From assembly GCA_030593785.1 (NCBI GenBank), contig JAUVGM010000138.1, forward strand, positions 1-6,538: DNA of 6,538 nt, given 5' to 3'. Under the pieces are notes generated by a model. It saw only the letters and a list, made by a program, of their open reading frames with translations, did no database searches and was not told where the DNA came from. Made by a program: the position numbers and the translations under genes. This document shows, piece after piece, positions 6,439 through 6,538 of this stretch. The stretch comes from Gammaproteobacteria bacterium (GTDB lineage Bacteria; Pseudomonadota; Gammaproteobacteria; UBA6429; Thiohalophilaceae). Numbering within the stretch: the first letter of the stretch is position 1; each line of letters starts with the position of its first letter.

Positions 6439-6482
6439 ATTTAAAGGGCTCTGACCCCATTTATTTTTAATTTTCTTTAATT
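6439..6482. repeat. Direct repeat copy C2 (GGGGTCAGAGCCC core)
   Basis: The plus strand shows TTTAAAGGGCTCTGACCCC (6440-6458), then ATTTATTTTTAATTTT and CTTTAATT. It is the cleanest copy of the motif in the window and lies in the same orientation as C1. It sits 24 bp upstream of the membrane-protein ATG, so it may contribute promoter or terminator sequence. The remaining bases to 6538 hold no supportable gene. Confidence 0.6.
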
Positions 6483-6538
6483 AAATATGCTTATAAAATT
6501 TTCTACCAATATTCAGATTTATTAAGTGCATCAACACA

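Noticed and set aside
6008..6482. Integron gene cassette with attC sites
   Set aside because: The repeats lack attC-type core sites (GTTRRRY) and paired stem architecture, and no integrase is seen.
6481..6538. Possible C-terminal end of another minus-strand gene (frames stopping at 6503-6505 or 6481-6483)
   Set aside because: Only 11-18 codons are visible, two frames are open, and nothing distinguishes a real end from chance.

Overview
The window is AT-rich (my estimate is under 40% GC) and bacterial. It most likely comes from a free-living gammaproteobacterium. The reasons are membrane-anchored CadC-type regulators with a TolB-N-like domain and TPRs, a DUF3530-like exported hydrolase, classical Shine-Dalgarno sites, and scattered short GGGGTCAGAGC-type repeats of the kind seen in intergenic DNA of that class. 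The assignment rests on gene style, not on any marker gene. I see no rRNA, tRNA, CRISPR array, transposase or integrase.

Layout. 2-835 (+): C-terminal 277 residues of a TPR protein cut by the left edge. 853-890: a bidirectional hairpin terminator between convergent genes. 888-1883 (-): SMP-30/gluconolactonase-like beta-propeller lipoprotein, preceded by a set of AG(A/T)TATT direct repeats, three of them at exact 11-bp steps (1983-2028). 2040-2142: a short repeat element with inverted ends. 2150-2959 (-): exported alpha/beta hydrolase, DUF3530-like. 2960-3106: divergent intergenic region with a 10-bp palindrome. 3107-4789 (+): CadC-like transmembrane regulator (winged helix, one membrane segment, TolB-N-like domain, TPRs). 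4806-4950: a second member of the repeat-element family. 5000-5965 (+): exported metallo-beta-lactamase-fold hydrolase. 6028-6414 (-): small four-helix membrane protein lying between two direct copies of the GGGGTCAGAGC repeat. 6415-6538: a repeat copy and the window edge, with no supportable gene.

How the genes may work together. The left partial protein and the regulator at 3107-4789 are paralogues: their TPR regions align throughout and both end in DLR-x-AGLP-(D/E). They flank two minus-strand genes for envelope proteins, an exported hydrolase and a lipoprotein lactonase-like propeller. OmpR-type winged helices, the fold at the N-terminus of CadC proteins, commonly bind direct repeats at 10-11 bp steps. 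The repeats upstream of the lipoprotein gene are therefore a plausible target of one of these regulators or of another OmpR-family protein. That link is inference. The MBL hydrolase and the small membrane protein show no clear functional tie to the rest.

The least explained signal is the repeat family. A GGG(G)TCAGAG-like motif lies in sense orientation 1-22 nt after the stop codons of three separate genes. Two copies belong to longer elements that share internal blocks, and two others bracket a whole gene. REP-like extragenic elements mobilised elsewhere in the genome are the conservative explanation.
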